A DNA stretch of 40,815 nt from Porphyromonadaceae bacterium UBA3327 (GTDB taxonomy: Bacteria; Bacteroidota; Bacteroidia; Bacteroidales; Muribaculaceae), in assembly GCA_002361155.1 (NCBI GenBank), contig DERZ01000027.1:5438-46252 (forward strand), read 5' to 3'. The position numbers and the translations under genes are program-made. Positions 25,530-35,288 of this stretch are shown one piece after another (positions within the stretch are counted from its first letter, which is position 1; each line of letters begins with the position of its first letter). The notes beneath the pieces were generated by a model. The model did no database searches. It saw only the letters and a program-made list of their open reading frames with translations, and was not told the DNA's origin.

Positions 25530-28144
25530 TGGCAAAGAAGATTGCGGAGACACCGCTGATGACACAATACGCCGAGATGAAAAAGAAGCACCCCGATGCG
25601 GTGCTCCTTTTCCGTGTCGGAGATTTTTACGAGACTTTTTCGGAAGACGCAATAACGGCGAGTGAGATTCTCGGCATCACACTCACACGCCGCGCCAACG
25701 GCAAAGCCTCGTCGGTGGAACTCGCCGGATTTCCACACCATGCGCTCGACACCTACCTGCCGAAGCTGGTGAGGGCCGGCAAGCGCGTGGCCATCTGCGA
25801 GCAGCTTGAGGACCCTAAGCAGACCAAGACGCTTGTGAAGAGGGGAATAACCGAACTTATCACCCCGGGTGTGAATATTTCGGAAAGCGCGCTTGCTTCA
25901 AGCGACAACAATTTCCTCGCCGCGATCCACATCAACCGCACCTCGGTCGGAGCCGCCTTTCTCGACGTGTCCACCGGCGAATTCCTGTGCGCTCAGGGAG
26001 AGAAGGAGGATATCGACAAGCTCCTGACCAACATAGCCCCGCGCGAGCTGCTCAGGATGCATGGCACCAGGCAGTTCTGCGAAGAGAATTTCACGCACCG
26101 CTGTCCGGTCTACGAGATGGACGACTGGGTTTACACGTCCGATGCCGCAGAGGAGCGCCTCATGAAGCATTTCGGTACATCCTCGCTCAAGGGCTTCGGC
26201 GTGGACCGCATGCACGAGGCGGTGATCGCCGCGGGCAGTATCCTGCATTATCTCGATCTGACACAGCATACGGAAATAAGCCATATCACCTCTCTCGGCC
26301 GCATAGAGCGCGACCGTTTCGTGGCACTCGACCGTTTCACGGTGCGCAACCTTGAGTTGGTGGCGCCGCTATCTCCCGAGGGAATGTCGCTGCTTGATGT
26401 GCTCGATCACACCTCGACTCCGATGGGGGCGCGGCGGCTCCACAACTGGATTCTTTTCCCGCTGATCGATCTTGAGGAAATCCGGCGCCGTCATAACGCG
26501 GTGGAATACTTCTTCCGCGATCCCTCCACGCGTCAGCGGGCGGATGAAATTCTGAAGGGAGTCGGGGAACTGGAGCGGCTGGTGATGAAGGTGGGGGCGC
26601 GCCGGATCGGCCCGCGCGACACCCGCCAGCTGCACGACTCGCTGCAGGCGTGCGGCGCCTTGCGGCGTGCGCTTGCCGAGAGTGATTCGCCGGAATTGCG
26701 CGCTATAGCCGGGTCGATGGCAGACTGTTCGGACCTTGTGGACACCATCGGGCGCACCGTGCGTCCCGACGCCCCCATCCAGCTTGGCAAAAGTCCGGCT
26801 CTCGCCGAAGGAGTCGACCCGGAACTCGACGAACTCCGCGCGCTCCGCGCACACGGCCGCGATGCTCTGCGGAGCATCCAGGAGAGAGAAAGCGCCGCTA
26901 CCGGAATACCGTCGCTCAAAATAGGTTTCAACAACGTGTTCGGATACTATATCGAGGTGCGCAACACCCACAAGGATAAGGTGTCGGCCGAATGGATCCG
27001 GAAACAGACACTCGTCAACGCCGAGCGCTACATCACTCCCGAACTGAAGGAATACGAGGAGAAGATTCTTGGTGCCGAGGAGAAGATTGCGGAGATCGAG
27101 AGCCGCATTTTCACGCAGCTTGTCGACGGTCTGGCCCGGTTCATCCGCGAGATGCAGAGCAATTCGCGCGGCGCCGAGCAGACCGACTGTCTCCTCTCGC
27201 TGGCGATAGCCGCCGAGAAGTACCGCTATGTCCGCCCCGAGGTGAACGACTCTATGAAGATATCGATCCGCGAGGGACGGCATCCCGTGATCGAGCGGCG
27301 CCTCCCCCAGGGGGAACCTTATATATCGAACACTGTGGAACTCGATCCTGACTCCACACAGATAATGATGATCACCGGACCGAACATGAGCGGAAAGTCG
27401 GCTCTCCTCCGCCAGACCGCCCTTATCACGCTGATGGCGCAGACCGGCTCGTTCGTGCCGGCGGAAGCTGCCTCGATAGGTTTCGTCGACAAGATTTTCA
27501 CCCGCGTGGGGGCCAGCGACAATATCTCCTCGGGGGAGTCCACCTTCATGGTGGAGATGAACGAGGCATCGGCCATACTCAATAATATGAGCGCGAGATC
27601 TCTGATTCTTTTCGACGAGCTCGGACGAGGAACCTCTACCTACGACGGCATCTCGATAGCGTGGGCCATCGTGGAGCATATCCACGAGAATGGAGTGATG
27701 CGACCCAAGACGCTCTTCGCCACTCATTATCATGAGCTGAACGAGATGGAGAAGGATTTTCAGAGGATCGTCAATTTCAACGTGTCGGTGCGTGAGATCC
27801 GCGGGAAGGTGGTGTTCATGCGCAAACTCGAGAGAGGAGGGTCTGCCCACAGCTTCGGCATACATGTGGCGAAACTCGCGGGAATGCCTCCCTCAATTGT
27901 CCGTCGGGCCGACCAGGTGCTCGCCAATCTCGAGAAGAGCGCCGATTCTCCCTCGGCACCGAAAGCTGAGGTGGAAAAAATCGGGAAGCACCGCGACGGT
28001 TACCAGCTCTCTTTCTTTCAGCTTGACGACCCGCTTCTGTCGCAGATACGCGACAGGCTCCTCACACTTGACATCGACAACCTCACGCCCCTCGCCGCTC
28101 TGACCATGCTGCACGACCTGAAGAGGCTGATAAAGGGGAACTGA
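25529..28144 (+). CDS. mutS: DNA mismatch repair protein MutS
   Basis: An 871-residue MutS with all domains. The N-terminal mismatch-binding domain has the F-x-E motif (F33, E35 in GDFYETF), followed by connector, lever and clamp domains. The C-terminal ABC-type ATPase carries Walker A GPNMSGKSALLRQTA (near 617), SGESTFMVEM, Walker B LILFDELGRGTSTYDG and FATHYHEL. The tail contains SFFQLDDP, a motif of the C-terminal region. The protein recognises mispairs and starts repair with MutL, which is not in the window. It is translationally coupled to mgtE (1-nt overlap), an odd pairing without obvious functional link. Confidence 0.97.
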   Translation: MAKKIAETPLMTQYAEMKKKHPDAVLLFRVGDFYETFSEDAITASEILGITLTRRANGKASSVELAGFPHHALDTYLPKLVRAGKRVAICEQLEDPKQTKTLVKRGITELITPGVNISESALASSDNNFLAAIHINRTSVGAAFLDVSTGEFLCAQGEKEDIDKLLTNIAPRELLRMHGTRQFCEENFTHRCPVYEMDDWVYTSDAAEERLMKHFGTSSLKGFGVDRMHEAVIAAGSILHYLDLTQHTEISHITSLGRIERDRFVALDRFTVRNLELVAPLSPEGMSLLDVLDHTSTPMGARRLHNWILFPLIDLEEIRRRHNAVEYFFRDPSTRQRADEILKGVGELERLVMKVGARRIGPRDTRQLHDSLQACGALRRALAESDSPELRAIAGSMADCSDLVDTIGRTVRPDAPIQLGKSPALAEGVDPELDELRALRAHGRDALRSIQERESAATGIPSLKIGFNNVFGYYIEVRNTHKDKVSAEWIRKQTLVNAERYITPELKEYEEKILGAEEKIAEIESRIFTQLVDGLARFIREMQSNSRGAEQTDCLLSLAIAAEKYRYVRPEVNDSMKISIREGRHPVIERRLPQGEPYISNTVELDPDSTQIMMITGPNMSGKSALLRQTALITLMAQTGSFVPAEAASIGFVDKIFTRVGASDNISSGESTFMVEMNEASAILNNMSARSLILFDELGRGTSTYDGISIAWAIVEHIHENGVMRPKTLFATHYHELNEMEKDFQRIVNFNVSVREIRGKVVFMRKLERGGSAHSFGIHVAKLAGMPPSIVRRADQVLANLEKSADSPSAPKAEVEKIGKHRDGYQLSFFQLDDPLLSQIRDRLLTLDIDNLTPLAALTMLHDLKRLIKGN

Positions 28145-28178
28145 ATCATAAATAAAATTTTTTGCAAGTCAATATATC

Positions 28179-28964
28179 ATGGCACAGGACCAGACAGTAC
28201 TTTTTCATTCCACAATATTCGGGCCGATCCGCAGCCGCAGGCTCGGTACATCGCTTGGTGTGAACCTTATGCCTGCCGACGGCAAGATTTGTTCGTTCGA
28301 CTGCCTCTATTGCGAGGCCGGGTTCAATTCGCAGGGAGCGGGCAAGGCCGGTCTTCCCTCTCCGGAGCACACGGAGCATGACCTCAGGGAGAAGCTCCGT
28401 GACATGCGCGGACGCGGCGAGAGCCTCGACGTGATAACGTTCTCGGGAAACGGCGAGCCTACGCTGCATCCGGATTTCCCGGAAATCATCGATATGACGC
28501 TCCGTCTCCGCGATGAGTATTATCCTGAGGCGAAGGTGTCGGTGCTCACCAATTCAACGCGTATTTTCGACCCGCAGGTGGCTGAGGCCCTGAAGCGGGT
28601 GGACAACAATATCCTCAAACTCGACTCTGCCGTGGAGGGCACCATGCGGGCCATCGACCGCCCGAACGATCCCACTTTCACTGTGGAGAGAGTGGTGGAG
28701 GCGCTCGGACAGTTTAAGGGTACGGGCATAATCCAGACCATGCTTGTGAAGGGTGAATATGACGGTAGGCGATTCGACAACACCACTCCCGAAGAGATCG
28801 ACGCCCTCATCGAGGCATATAAGAGGATCGAGCCGAAAGAGGTGATGCTCTATAGTCTGGACCGCTCCACTCCGGCTGAAAAACTGCAGAAGATTCCCCA
28901 CGAGGAGATTGTCCGAATCGCAAGGCGCATGGAGGATGCGGGTATAACGGTAGCTCCTTTCTGA
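28179..28964 (+). CDS. Radical SAM protein (COG0731-like)
   Basis: A 261-residue radical SAM enzyme. The [4Fe-4S] cysteines C38, C42 and C45 lie in ICSFDCLYCEAGF (CxxxCxxC), preceded by SRRLGTSLGVNLMP and followed by the GNGEPTLHPDFP strand that contacts SAM. The arrangement resembles the COG0731 group related to wyosine tRNA-modification enzymes, but in bacteria the function is unknown. There is no SPASM or other extra cluster domain. It starts 34 bp after mutS and ends 2 bp before the LD-carboxypeptidase gene, so cotranscription with both is likely. Confidence 0.88.
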   Translation: MAQDQTVLFHSTIFGPIRSRRLGTSLGVNLMPADGKICSFDCLYCEAGFNSQGAGKAGLPSPEHTEHDLREKLRDMRGRGESLDVITFSGNGEPTLHPDFPEIIDMTLRLRDEYYPEAKVSVLTNSTRIFDPQVAEALKRVDNNILKLDSAVEGTMRAIDRPNDPTFTVERVVEALGQFKGTGIIQTMLVKGEYDGRRFDNTTPEEIDALIEAYKRIEPKEVMLYSLDRSTPAEKLQKIPHEEIVRIARRMEDAGITVAPF

Positions 28965-28966
28965 CC

Positions 28967-29887
28967 ATGGTGATTCCTCCCCTTCTGAAGGATGGCGACC
29001 GAATAGCCATCATCTCGCCGGCTTCGACTGTGAACCCGGAATATATCGCCGGCGCGGTGGAGTTTCTCCGGGCCGAAGGGCTTGAACCGTTTGTGTCGGC
29101 ACATGCCGGGGGACCTGCGTCCGGCTCGTACGCGTCAGACACCGCATCGCGCCTTGATGATTTCGTCGGGGCGTGGAAAGATCCGTCAATACGCGCAGTG
29201 CTCTGCGCGCGCGGCGGCTACGGCAGCGTCCATCTTCTCCCGCACATCGACGAGAGTATGCTACGCAACAACCCGAAATGGCTGATAGGCTTTTCTGACA
29301 TTTCCGCGCTCCACGCCATGCTGTCGGCCGCCGGCGTGGCCTCAATCCACGGGCCGATGGCGAAGCATCTCGCCGAGGAAGGCCCGGAGCATTATGCGTC
29401 GCGTGCGCTGATGCGCATCATGCGCGAGGGGTTGCCTGTGGAGTATTTCGCCGCACCACATCCTTTCAACATCTGCGGATCGGCGGAAGGGATGCTCGCC
29501 GGAGGGAATCTCGCGGTCATCAACGGTCTGGCCGCCACCCGGTTCGACGTGCTGGATCCCGACATGCCGACGATACTTTTCATAGAGGATATCTCGGAAG
29601 CGATCTATGCGGTGGAACGGATGCTGCGCCGCGTGATCATGAGCGGGGCTTTCAGCAACATAACCGGCCTGATAGTCGGCCATTTCACGGAGTACCGTCA
29701 TCCCGACGCCAATCATCCCGACATGGAGACCATGATAAGCCGCCTTCTGAAGGAATGCGGTATCGGCGGCATACCGGTTGCATTCGACTTCCCGGTGGGA
29801 CACACCTCCGACAATCTTCCGCTGGTATGCGGAGCCGACGCGACTCTGGAAGTAACTCCGTCAGGCGTCATTCTTTCCCTCTCCTGA
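28967..29887 (+). CDS. LD-carboxypeptidase (peptidase S66, LdcA-like)
   Basis: A 306-residue serine peptidase of family S66, which cleaves the L,D bond of murein tetrapeptides during cell-wall recycling (or microcin immunity in MccF relatives). The catalytic triad is visible: S110 in IGFSDISALH, E207 in LFIEDISEAIYAVERML, and H279 in VGHTSDNLPL. No signal peptide is present, so it acts in the cytoplasm. The start at 28967 follows the radical SAM stop after 2 bp. The last 20 bp overlap the convergent MazG-like gene. Confidence 0.92.
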   Translation: MVIPPLLKDGDRIAIISPASTVNPEYIAGAVEFLRAEGLEPFVSAHAGGPASGSYASDTASRLDDFVGAWKDPSIRAVLCARGGYGSVHLLPHIDESMLRNNPKWLIGFSDISALHAMLSAAGVASIHGPMAKHLAEEGPEHYASRALMRIMREGLPVEYFAAPHPFNICGSAEGMLAGGNLAVINGLAATRFDVLDPDMPTILFIEDISEAIYAVERMLRRVIMSGAFSNITGLIVGHFTEYRHPDANHPDMETMISRLLKECGIGGIPVAFDFPVGHTSDNLPLVCGADATLEVTPSGVILSLS

Positions 29888-30248
29888 AGCGCGAAGCATC
29901 GCGCTCTGTCTTCTTGCGGATGGTCTCGGCGAAGGCCTCTTCAAGGGAGATTCCGGTCTGGTTGGCCAGGCACGCGAGTACCCACAGCACATCGGCGATT
30001 TCCTCGCGGACGGATGCTCTGGCGTCATCGGGGTCGCTCAGGTCGCCGCGTTTGGCCACCTGATCGCCATAGATCCGAGCGATCACGCGGGCGAGTTCAC
30101 CGGTCTCTTCGGCCAGCAGACACATATTTGTGAGTTCTGAGAAATAACCTCCGCCAATATCGCGGATCCACCGGTCCACGTCAAGCTGCATCGCATCAAG
30201 CGTGCGCGACATGTCGGCGCTCGCTGCGGAATCCCTGTTTTCTGTCAT
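29868..30248 (-). CDS. MazG-like nucleotide pyrophosphohydrolase
   Basis: A 126-residue all-alpha NTP pyrophosphatase of the MazG/dCTPase superfamily. The metal-binding signature is EExxE...ExxD: AEETGEL (about 46-52) and REEIADVLW (about 84-92). The family hydrolyses (d)NTPs to NMP and pyrophosphate and cleans the nucleotide pool. M13 (position 30212) could be the true start since the first 12 residues are polar and unconserved. It lies 21 bp downstream of an unknown gene on the same strand and converges with the LD-carboxypeptidase gene (20-bp overlap). Confidence 0.85.
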   Translation of the reverse strand: MTENRDSAASADMSRTLDAMQLDVDRWIRDIGGGYFSELTNMCLLAEETGELARVIARIYGDQVAKRGDLSDPDDARASVREEIADVLWVLACLANQTGISLEEAFAETIRKKTERDASRFRRGKE

Positions 30249-30269
30249 GTCTTGAGCTGTTTTACCGCG

Positions 30270-30797
30270 TCATATAATCTGCAGGCGGCGCAGTTCGTCG
30301 ATGATTTCGAGTCCCGACATCTCGCGCCGGCATGAGAGCGCTCTGGCGAAGTCGTCGATGGCCGGGTGCAGACGGCTGTTGCCGAAGATGCGCCGCATGT
30401 AGGTGGTAGTTTTCCGGTAGAGGTTCTCGATCTCGTCATCCTCAAGGGCGCAGGTGTCGCGTCCTTCGGCGCCGATCTCCTCGCGGACGCGGAGACGGAT
30501 CTCGTCGGGCACTTCCTGCTTGAGGCGGACCAGCGAGCGGGACATTACGTTGCTCACCACCATTGCCGAGGTTATGTAATAATTGTGCAGGAGAGCGTTC
30601 CAGGTGGATTTTGGCGACACCGAGGGAGAGCCGGAGAAATAGAATTCATTGGAGAATGTCACCATAGGCCCGTCGGAGTCGAGCGAGACTCCGGCCACGC
30701 GGTCAAGCGCGTCGAGGGCGGCCAATGCGATGGCCATGCCGGCAAGGCCGTACGCCTTGTCGTCTTCATTCTGATATTTGAGAGTAAGCTGCTGCAT
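30270..30797 (-). CDS. Conserved-looking protein of unknown function
   Basis: A 175-residue protein I do not recognise. It has an N-terminal small-residue-rich helix (YGLAGMAIALAALDALDRV), a central segment FSNEFYFSGSPSVSPKSTW, and two long charged helices (MSRSLVRLKQEVPDEIRLRVREE and LEDDEIENLYRKTTTYMRRIF). There is no signal peptide; the alanine-rich helix is too weak for a membrane anchor. Codon use is like its neighbours, and it probably forms a two-gene unit with the MazG-like gene. Similar proteins seem to be restricted to Bacteroidales, but that needs a database search. Confidence 0.7.
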   Translation of the reverse strand: MQQLTLKYQNEDDKAYGLAGMAIALAALDALDRVAGVSLDSDGPMVTFSNEFYFSGSPSVSPKSTWNALLHNYYITSAMVVSNVMSRSLVRLKQEVPDEIRLRVREEIGAEGRDTCALEDDEIENLYRKTTTYMRRIFGNSRLHPAIDDFARALSCRREMSGLEIIDELRRLQII

Positions 30798-30904
30798 GCT
30801 TGAAATACTTTTGGAGGAGAATGTTTTTAAGAGGAGAGTGCTCTTGAAGTTCTAACAAACGGCGTGCCATGATGTTTCGGACACACCTTATTTTGTCGCC
30901 CGAA

Positions 30905-32722
30905 TCAGAAGCCGATGGAAACTCCGGCTGCCAGAGAGATGCCGGGAGTGGGACATCCGGGCAGGAGTAAGTTGCGGCGGTTCAGAAGATTGTCGGCCTG
31001 TACCCAGACCGCTATGCGGTCGGTCACCCCGTAGGATGCACCGAAATCAAGGGATATCAGGTCGGGAAGCGCGTATGCCTCCAGACTTCTGGAGTCCGAA
31101 TAGGGAATGTCTGTTTCGGCTCCGGCATAGATCGCGCGGGCGCCGCGACAGTCAAGAGCCAGCTTGAATTTCAGGCGTCTCCAGGGATTGGTCTCCGCTT
31201 CGGCGCGGAGCGTCCATTGCGGGCGGTCGAATCCGTTGAAGTATCCGTATTCGCCATCCTGCGGCTGATAGCGTCCTTCGGCCGATATTCTGAATAGCGG
31301 CCCCGCATCGTAGGCGAGATGCAGCCCCACGCTGAATCCGAAGAGATGTGCCATGTTATCGTACAGCATGTCGGAGAGTGCCGGCATAGCTCCGTCGTAT
31401 GCCCCGCCGAACATAGCCGGGGCCGTGGCGGAGGGGGAGAGAAACGCCGTGTACCAACCGCCTGTACGCTCGTTGAGCGATATGCGGAAAGCGATGTCGG
31501 CCGAGGCCTCGAAGCAGCCGAATGAACCGAGACGGAAACCGAAGTCTCCGTCGAGCGGACGGTATAGAGGGGTGGTGTCGATGAATCCCGGCATGCAGTA
31601 ATAGTCCGATTCATACTGCGATGCGAACGTGGATAGCTTCTCTCCGCCCAGGAGATGGAGAAAGATTCCGAACTTCCCTTTGGTGTAGTCGAACTCGGCG
31701 ACAGGGGCGAGAGCGAGCCAGACCTGCCGGTTGTCGAACGCGCCGGCGTTGACGGTAAGGTCTGCCCGGATTCCGAGTTTCATGCGGAAGTGGTCGAGAT
31801 TGAGGCGATACCATGGAGTGAATGACATGGCTCCGTAATTGTACGGACAGTCGGAATCCTCCGATTTGCCATATATCAGATAATTTCCTGTCACGTCGAG
31901 ACCGACGGCCGATTTGCGGTAATTCCAGTCAAGGCCGGCGAGGAGCGAGATATTCGTTTCCCCCACGCCTCCGTAACCTTTCAATGTGTTGGCGTCGACG
32001 GTATAAATCCGGTTCCAGCCTAAATAGCGCGCGCTGGCTCCCGCATAGTATCCCACCGGACGCGATGAAGAGGCCGGTGAATCCCAGCGCACGCGGGCAT
32101 CCACATCGTTGAGCGTCTGCCAGAGTCCCCGGTCTTCGGTGGTCTCAGGTATACTCTGTCCGTCGGAGGGGATTACGCCGTAATAGTTGAACCGTCCGAA
32201 ATGGTATCCTGCGTCGGCCGAGAGAGTTCCGGCATCGAACCTGTCGGCGAAGCGGAAACCGATGCGTTCGTCGTAGCGCTGGCGGCAGACGTCGCTTCCG
32301 TCGAACATCTCCGGGTTCCATAGCGAGGTGGAATTGTGCTGGAACCGGACTCCGGCGGATATGTCGGAGTCGTCGATAATCGTGTAGCCGAAACTGAGAG
32401 TGGAGTTCAGCCAGCTTCCGATGCCGGCGTCGATGTATCCGCGGGGTGCTTCAAGGCGCGAGGTGCGCCAGCCCGTGGCTTCGAGCGGAAGAGGCTGCGG
32501 AGGGAAGGAGGCGACGACACCGGTACGGTCGAAATCGAGGCTGCCGACATTGATGCTGAAGCGTTCCGGGCGGGGGAACATGCCGATTTTCTCTCGTCCT
32601 ATGTATTCGGGCACATATCGGCCGTCGACTGAGATGGTCTGGTCGAACTGTGCGGAGGCGCCGGTGGCCCAGAGCAGCATTGCGGAGGCGGCGTACCGTG
32701 CGATTGATACCGGGGATTTCAT
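30905..32722 (-). CDS. Outer-membrane beta-barrel protein, TonB-receptor-like without plug
   Basis: A 605-residue exported protein with a signal peptide (AASAMLLWATGASAQ, cleavage near residue 24). The mature part is a series of amphipathic strands with aromatic ends, such as LSFGYTIIDDSDISAGVRF and SADAGYHFGRFNYYG, and the chain ends in the usual outer-membrane phenylalanine (SLAAGVSIGF). The C-terminal third resembles TonB-dependent receptor barrels (RIAVWVQADNLLNRRNLLLPG), but no plug domain or TonB box is present. It begins 25 bp after a large TPR protein gene and is likely cotranscribed with it. The function may be structural or transport; it is not known. Confidence 0.8.
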   Translation of the reverse strand: MKSPVSIARYAASAMLLWATGASAQFDQTISVDGRYVPEYIGREKIGMFPRPERFSINVGSLDFDRTGVVASFPPQPLPLEATGWRTSRLEAPRGYIDAGIGSWLNSTLSFGYTIIDDSDISAGVRFQHNSTSLWNPEMFDGSDVCRQRYDERIGFRFADRFDAGTLSADAGYHFGRFNYYGVIPSDGQSIPETTEDRGLWQTLNDVDARVRWDSPASSSRPVGYYAGASARYLGWNRIYTVDANTLKGYGGVGETNISLLAGLDWNYRKSAVGLDVTGNYLIYGKSEDSDCPYNYGAMSFTPWYRLNLDHFRMKLGIRADLTVNAGAFDNRQVWLALAPVAEFDYTKGKFGIFLHLLGGEKLSTFASQYESDYYCMPGFIDTTPLYRPLDGDFGFRLGSFGCFEASADIAFRISLNERTGGWYTAFLSPSATAPAMFGGAYDGAMPALSDMLYDNMAHLFGFSVGLHLAYDAGPLFRISAEGRYQPQDGEYGYFNGFDRPQWTLRAEAETNPWRRLKFKLALDCRGARAIYAGAETDIPYSDSRSLEAYALPDLISLDFGASYGVTDRIAVWVQADNLLNRRNLLLPGCPTPGISLAAGVSIGF

Positions 32723-32747
32723 TTTGATGATGGAAGGGGTGTTGTTT

Positions 32748-35228
32748 TTATTTTTTCAGCTTATTCAGGCGGGAGTCGATCATCCTGATGATGTCGGATT
32801 CCGTGCCGGGATAATTCTCCTTGAGGCTTTCGAGGTATTCGCGGGCTGCCGCTTTGCTGCCGCGGGCGGCGAGAGCGTCGGCGAGCACGATATAGCCCCG
32901 TGCCAGCCAGTACTCATGGGGTGAGCCGGCATCGGTGAATTCCGTCATAAGTTTCTCGGCCTCGGCAATTCGTCCGGAGGTCAGATATCTTTCTCCGAGC
33001 GCGACAGCGGCCTTGGAGCCTGCGAGCGATGTGAAATTGCGTGCGGTCTGCGAGTACAGTTCTTCGGCGTGCTGCCAGTTCCTGAGGGCGGCGGAAGCAT
33101 CGGCCTCGAGAAGGTCGATGTCGGCCAGTTCATCGGCGTCGAGCCCTCCGGCGGCACGGATGCGTGAGGTGACGTCGAGCAGGTCGCGCCAGCGTCCGGC
33201 CTTGTGCATGGTTTCCGCCATGCGGATAAGCTCGTCGGTCGACACTTGTTGCGAGGCTTCGAGCCGGCGCCGGTATGACTCGGCTGCTTCGTCCGACTTT
33301 CCGGTCTCTTCGTAGGCGAGGGCTTTCTCGAGCATGGCCTTCGGGAGCCAGCGGGAATTCGGCCACCGTTTCTCGAGGAGGGAAAGTTCCTCGATTTTGC
33401 GCCGGTGGTCGCCGGAGAGTCCATAAAGCACGGCGCGACGGTATGTGGCGTAGTCGGCGTCGGCCCCGTCGCGGGCGATGGCGTCGGAGTATGCCGTGAG
33501 CGCTTCGGAGTAAGCGCCGGTGTAGTAGAGGCAGTCGGCGCGGCGTGTGGTGGCGTCGGCGGCGAGTTCGGCGGCAAGCGCCGGATGTCCGGAGAGGGCT
33601 TGCCTGAACTGTTTGGCTGCGTTCCGGTAGTCCTTCTGTTTGTAGAGGGAGTAGGCGAGGTTGTAGCGTGCGAGCGGTGCGTTCTGTGAGCGTGGCTCCG
33701 CCCGGAGGAACGTCTCATAGCTGCGGGCGGCCTCGCGGTAGTTGCCCAGCGAGTAAAGGGCATCGCCGAGCCATAGCGAGGCCTGGGCGGCCACACCGGG
33801 AGCGGCGTTGCCCATGGCTACTGCGGCGCGCAGACTTTCGGCAGCCTGCTGCCGGCGTCCGTTGGTGAGCCGTTCTACACCCTGTTCGTACAGGGCTTTC
33901 TGTTTTATGGCGAGAAGTGCGGCCGAGGGCCGCGACACTGAGGCGATGCTCCTGAGGGCTTCGCCGTACTTGCGTTCGTTGTAATATGCGGCGGCGAGAT
34001 ATTCCTCAACGGAGGCGGCGTGCGGAGAGTGGGGAAAGCGTGTGGAGAATTCCTGGAGTAGCTTGGCGGCCGAGGAAAATGGTACGTTGCCCCCGCGGGT
34101 CAGCGCGGTGACATAATTGTAGAGCGCTGTCTCTGTCACTTTGGGGTCGATATCGGCGCGGGCGGCTTTCTCGAAGGCGATGGCGGCACGGGATGCGTCG
34201 CCTGAGGCGAGGGCGCATTGTCCGAGATAGAGCTGGGCGCCCTGCATGATGTCGGGAGAGGATCCGGCTGGAATCTTTCGGAAAATATTCTCGGCCCCTG
34301 CATAGTCACGGTCGGCGTAAGCGATGGCTCCGAGGGCATAGAGCGCGTCGGGAGAAGGGTTGTCGGCGGTCAGACCGACATATTGCGTGAGATAACGGCG
34401 CGCCTGAGGATATTCGCCCAGTTTGAAACAGGAGAGTCCCACTATGCGGTTGATTTCGGCACAGAGATCCGGGACCGGATTTTCCGACAGCAGCGAGCGG
34501 CCGCGGCTTATCACATCGGCATATTGTCCGCGGGAGAACTCGATCTGAGCCATGTAGTATCCGGCCTCAAGCCCTTTCTCTCCGGGGGCCACGTCGGCGA
34601 ACCGGTTATATGCTTTGGTGAAATCCCCCTCTATGTAGTCGAGGTAGGCGGAATAGAAGTTATATGCGTCGGCATACCCTTTTTTTCCACGGAGGCGGCT
34701 CAGAAGGGAGCGGGCCTCGCGGAAGTGACCGGTGCGGATAAGGCAGACGCTCTTGCGGTAGATGCTCTCCGACTGTCTCGCCGGGGGGAGCGCGTTGAAA
34801 TTCACACGTTCGTAAGCGAGGAGAGCGTCGGGCCATTCATGGTTGAAGAAGAGCGCATCGGCAGCTGCCGCCGCCACGCGGGGGGCAAACGGCGAAGATG
34901 GAAATCTCCGAAGGAAGTCGGCGGCCACGTCGGCACAGCGCGCGTCACCGAGTCCGGCAAGAGCTTCCGAGAGAAGCCATCCGCACTCTTCGGCGTCATC
35001 AGCGGTACGCGGGTTGTCGTAGCCGGAGCCGGGCATCCCGGCGAGGAAGCCGAGCTGGTCAAGGACCCCGGTGAAGTTTCCGGCGCCGAGCATTTCCCGG
35101 GCACGTTCCACAAAACCGGCGGGGGCTGGAGAGAAACGGTCCGGCGAGGAGGATACCTGCGTCGCGGCCGGAGTTGAGAGAAAAGCGGCCCCGACAAGAA
35201 GCAGGGCCGGTATTCCATGTTTTTTCAT
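32748..35228 (-). CDS. Large exported tetratricopeptide-repeat protein
   Basis: An 826-residue protein with an N-terminal signal peptide (GIPALLLVGAAFLSTPAAT) followed by many TPR-like helical pairs, for instance YALGAIAYADRDYAGAENIF, LWLGDALYSLGNYREAARSY and YNLAYSLYKQKDYRNAAKQF. Repeats fill nearly the whole chain. It probably sits in the periplasm, perhaps at the outer membrane, as a protein-protein scaffold for the downstream barrel protein; proteins of this type are paired with such barrels in Bacteroidales. It starts 60 bp after the ompA-like gene. An inverted repeat AGGGG/CCCCT lies in that gap and could weaken read-through. Confidence 0.85.
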   Translation of the reverse strand: MKKHGIPALLLVGAAFLSTPAATQVSSSPDRFSPAPAGFVERAREMLGAGNFTGVLDQLGFLAGMPGSGYDNPRTADDAEECGWLLSEALAGLGDARCADVAADFLRRFPSSPFAPRVAAAAADALFFNHEWPDALLAYERVNFNALPPARQSESIYRKSVCLIRTGHFREARSLLSRLRGKKGYADAYNFYSAYLDYIEGDFTKAYNRFADVAPGEKGLEAGYYMAQIEFSRGQYADVISRGRSLLSENPVPDLCAEINRIVGLSCFKLGEYPQARRYLTQYVGLTADNPSPDALYALGAIAYADRDYAGAENIFRKIPAGSSPDIMQGAQLYLGQCALASGDASRAAIAFEKAARADIDPKVTETALYNYVTALTRGGNVPFSSAAKLLQEFSTRFPHSPHAASVEEYLAAAYYNERKYGEALRSIASVSRPSAALLAIKQKALYEQGVERLTNGRRQQAAESLRAAVAMGNAAPGVAAQASLWLGDALYSLGNYREAARSYETFLRAEPRSQNAPLARYNLAYSLYKQKDYRNAAKQFRQALSGHPALAAELAADATTRRADCLYYTGAYSEALTAYSDAIARDGADADYATYRRAVLYGLSGDHRRKIEELSLLEKRWPNSRWLPKAMLEKALAYEETGKSDEAAESYRRRLEASQQVSTDELIRMAETMHKAGRWRDLLDVTSRIRAAGGLDADELADIDLLEADASAALRNWQHAEELYSQTARNFTSLAGSKAAVALGERYLTSGRIAEAEKLMTEFTDAGSPHEYWLARGYIVLADALAARGSKAAAREYLESLKENYPGTESDIIRMIDSRLNKLKK

Positions 35229-35288
35229 AATGTCAGGTTCATTCCCCTGGAAAAAAGTTGATGAGGGGATATTTAGGTTATGCTCCCC

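Noticed and set aside
26369..27865. Long open frame (498 codons) on the minus strand within mutS
   Set aside because: It is antisense to the Walker motifs of mutS, and its product is a low-complexity mix rich in H, R and G. It is a codon-bias shadow of a GC-rich gene.
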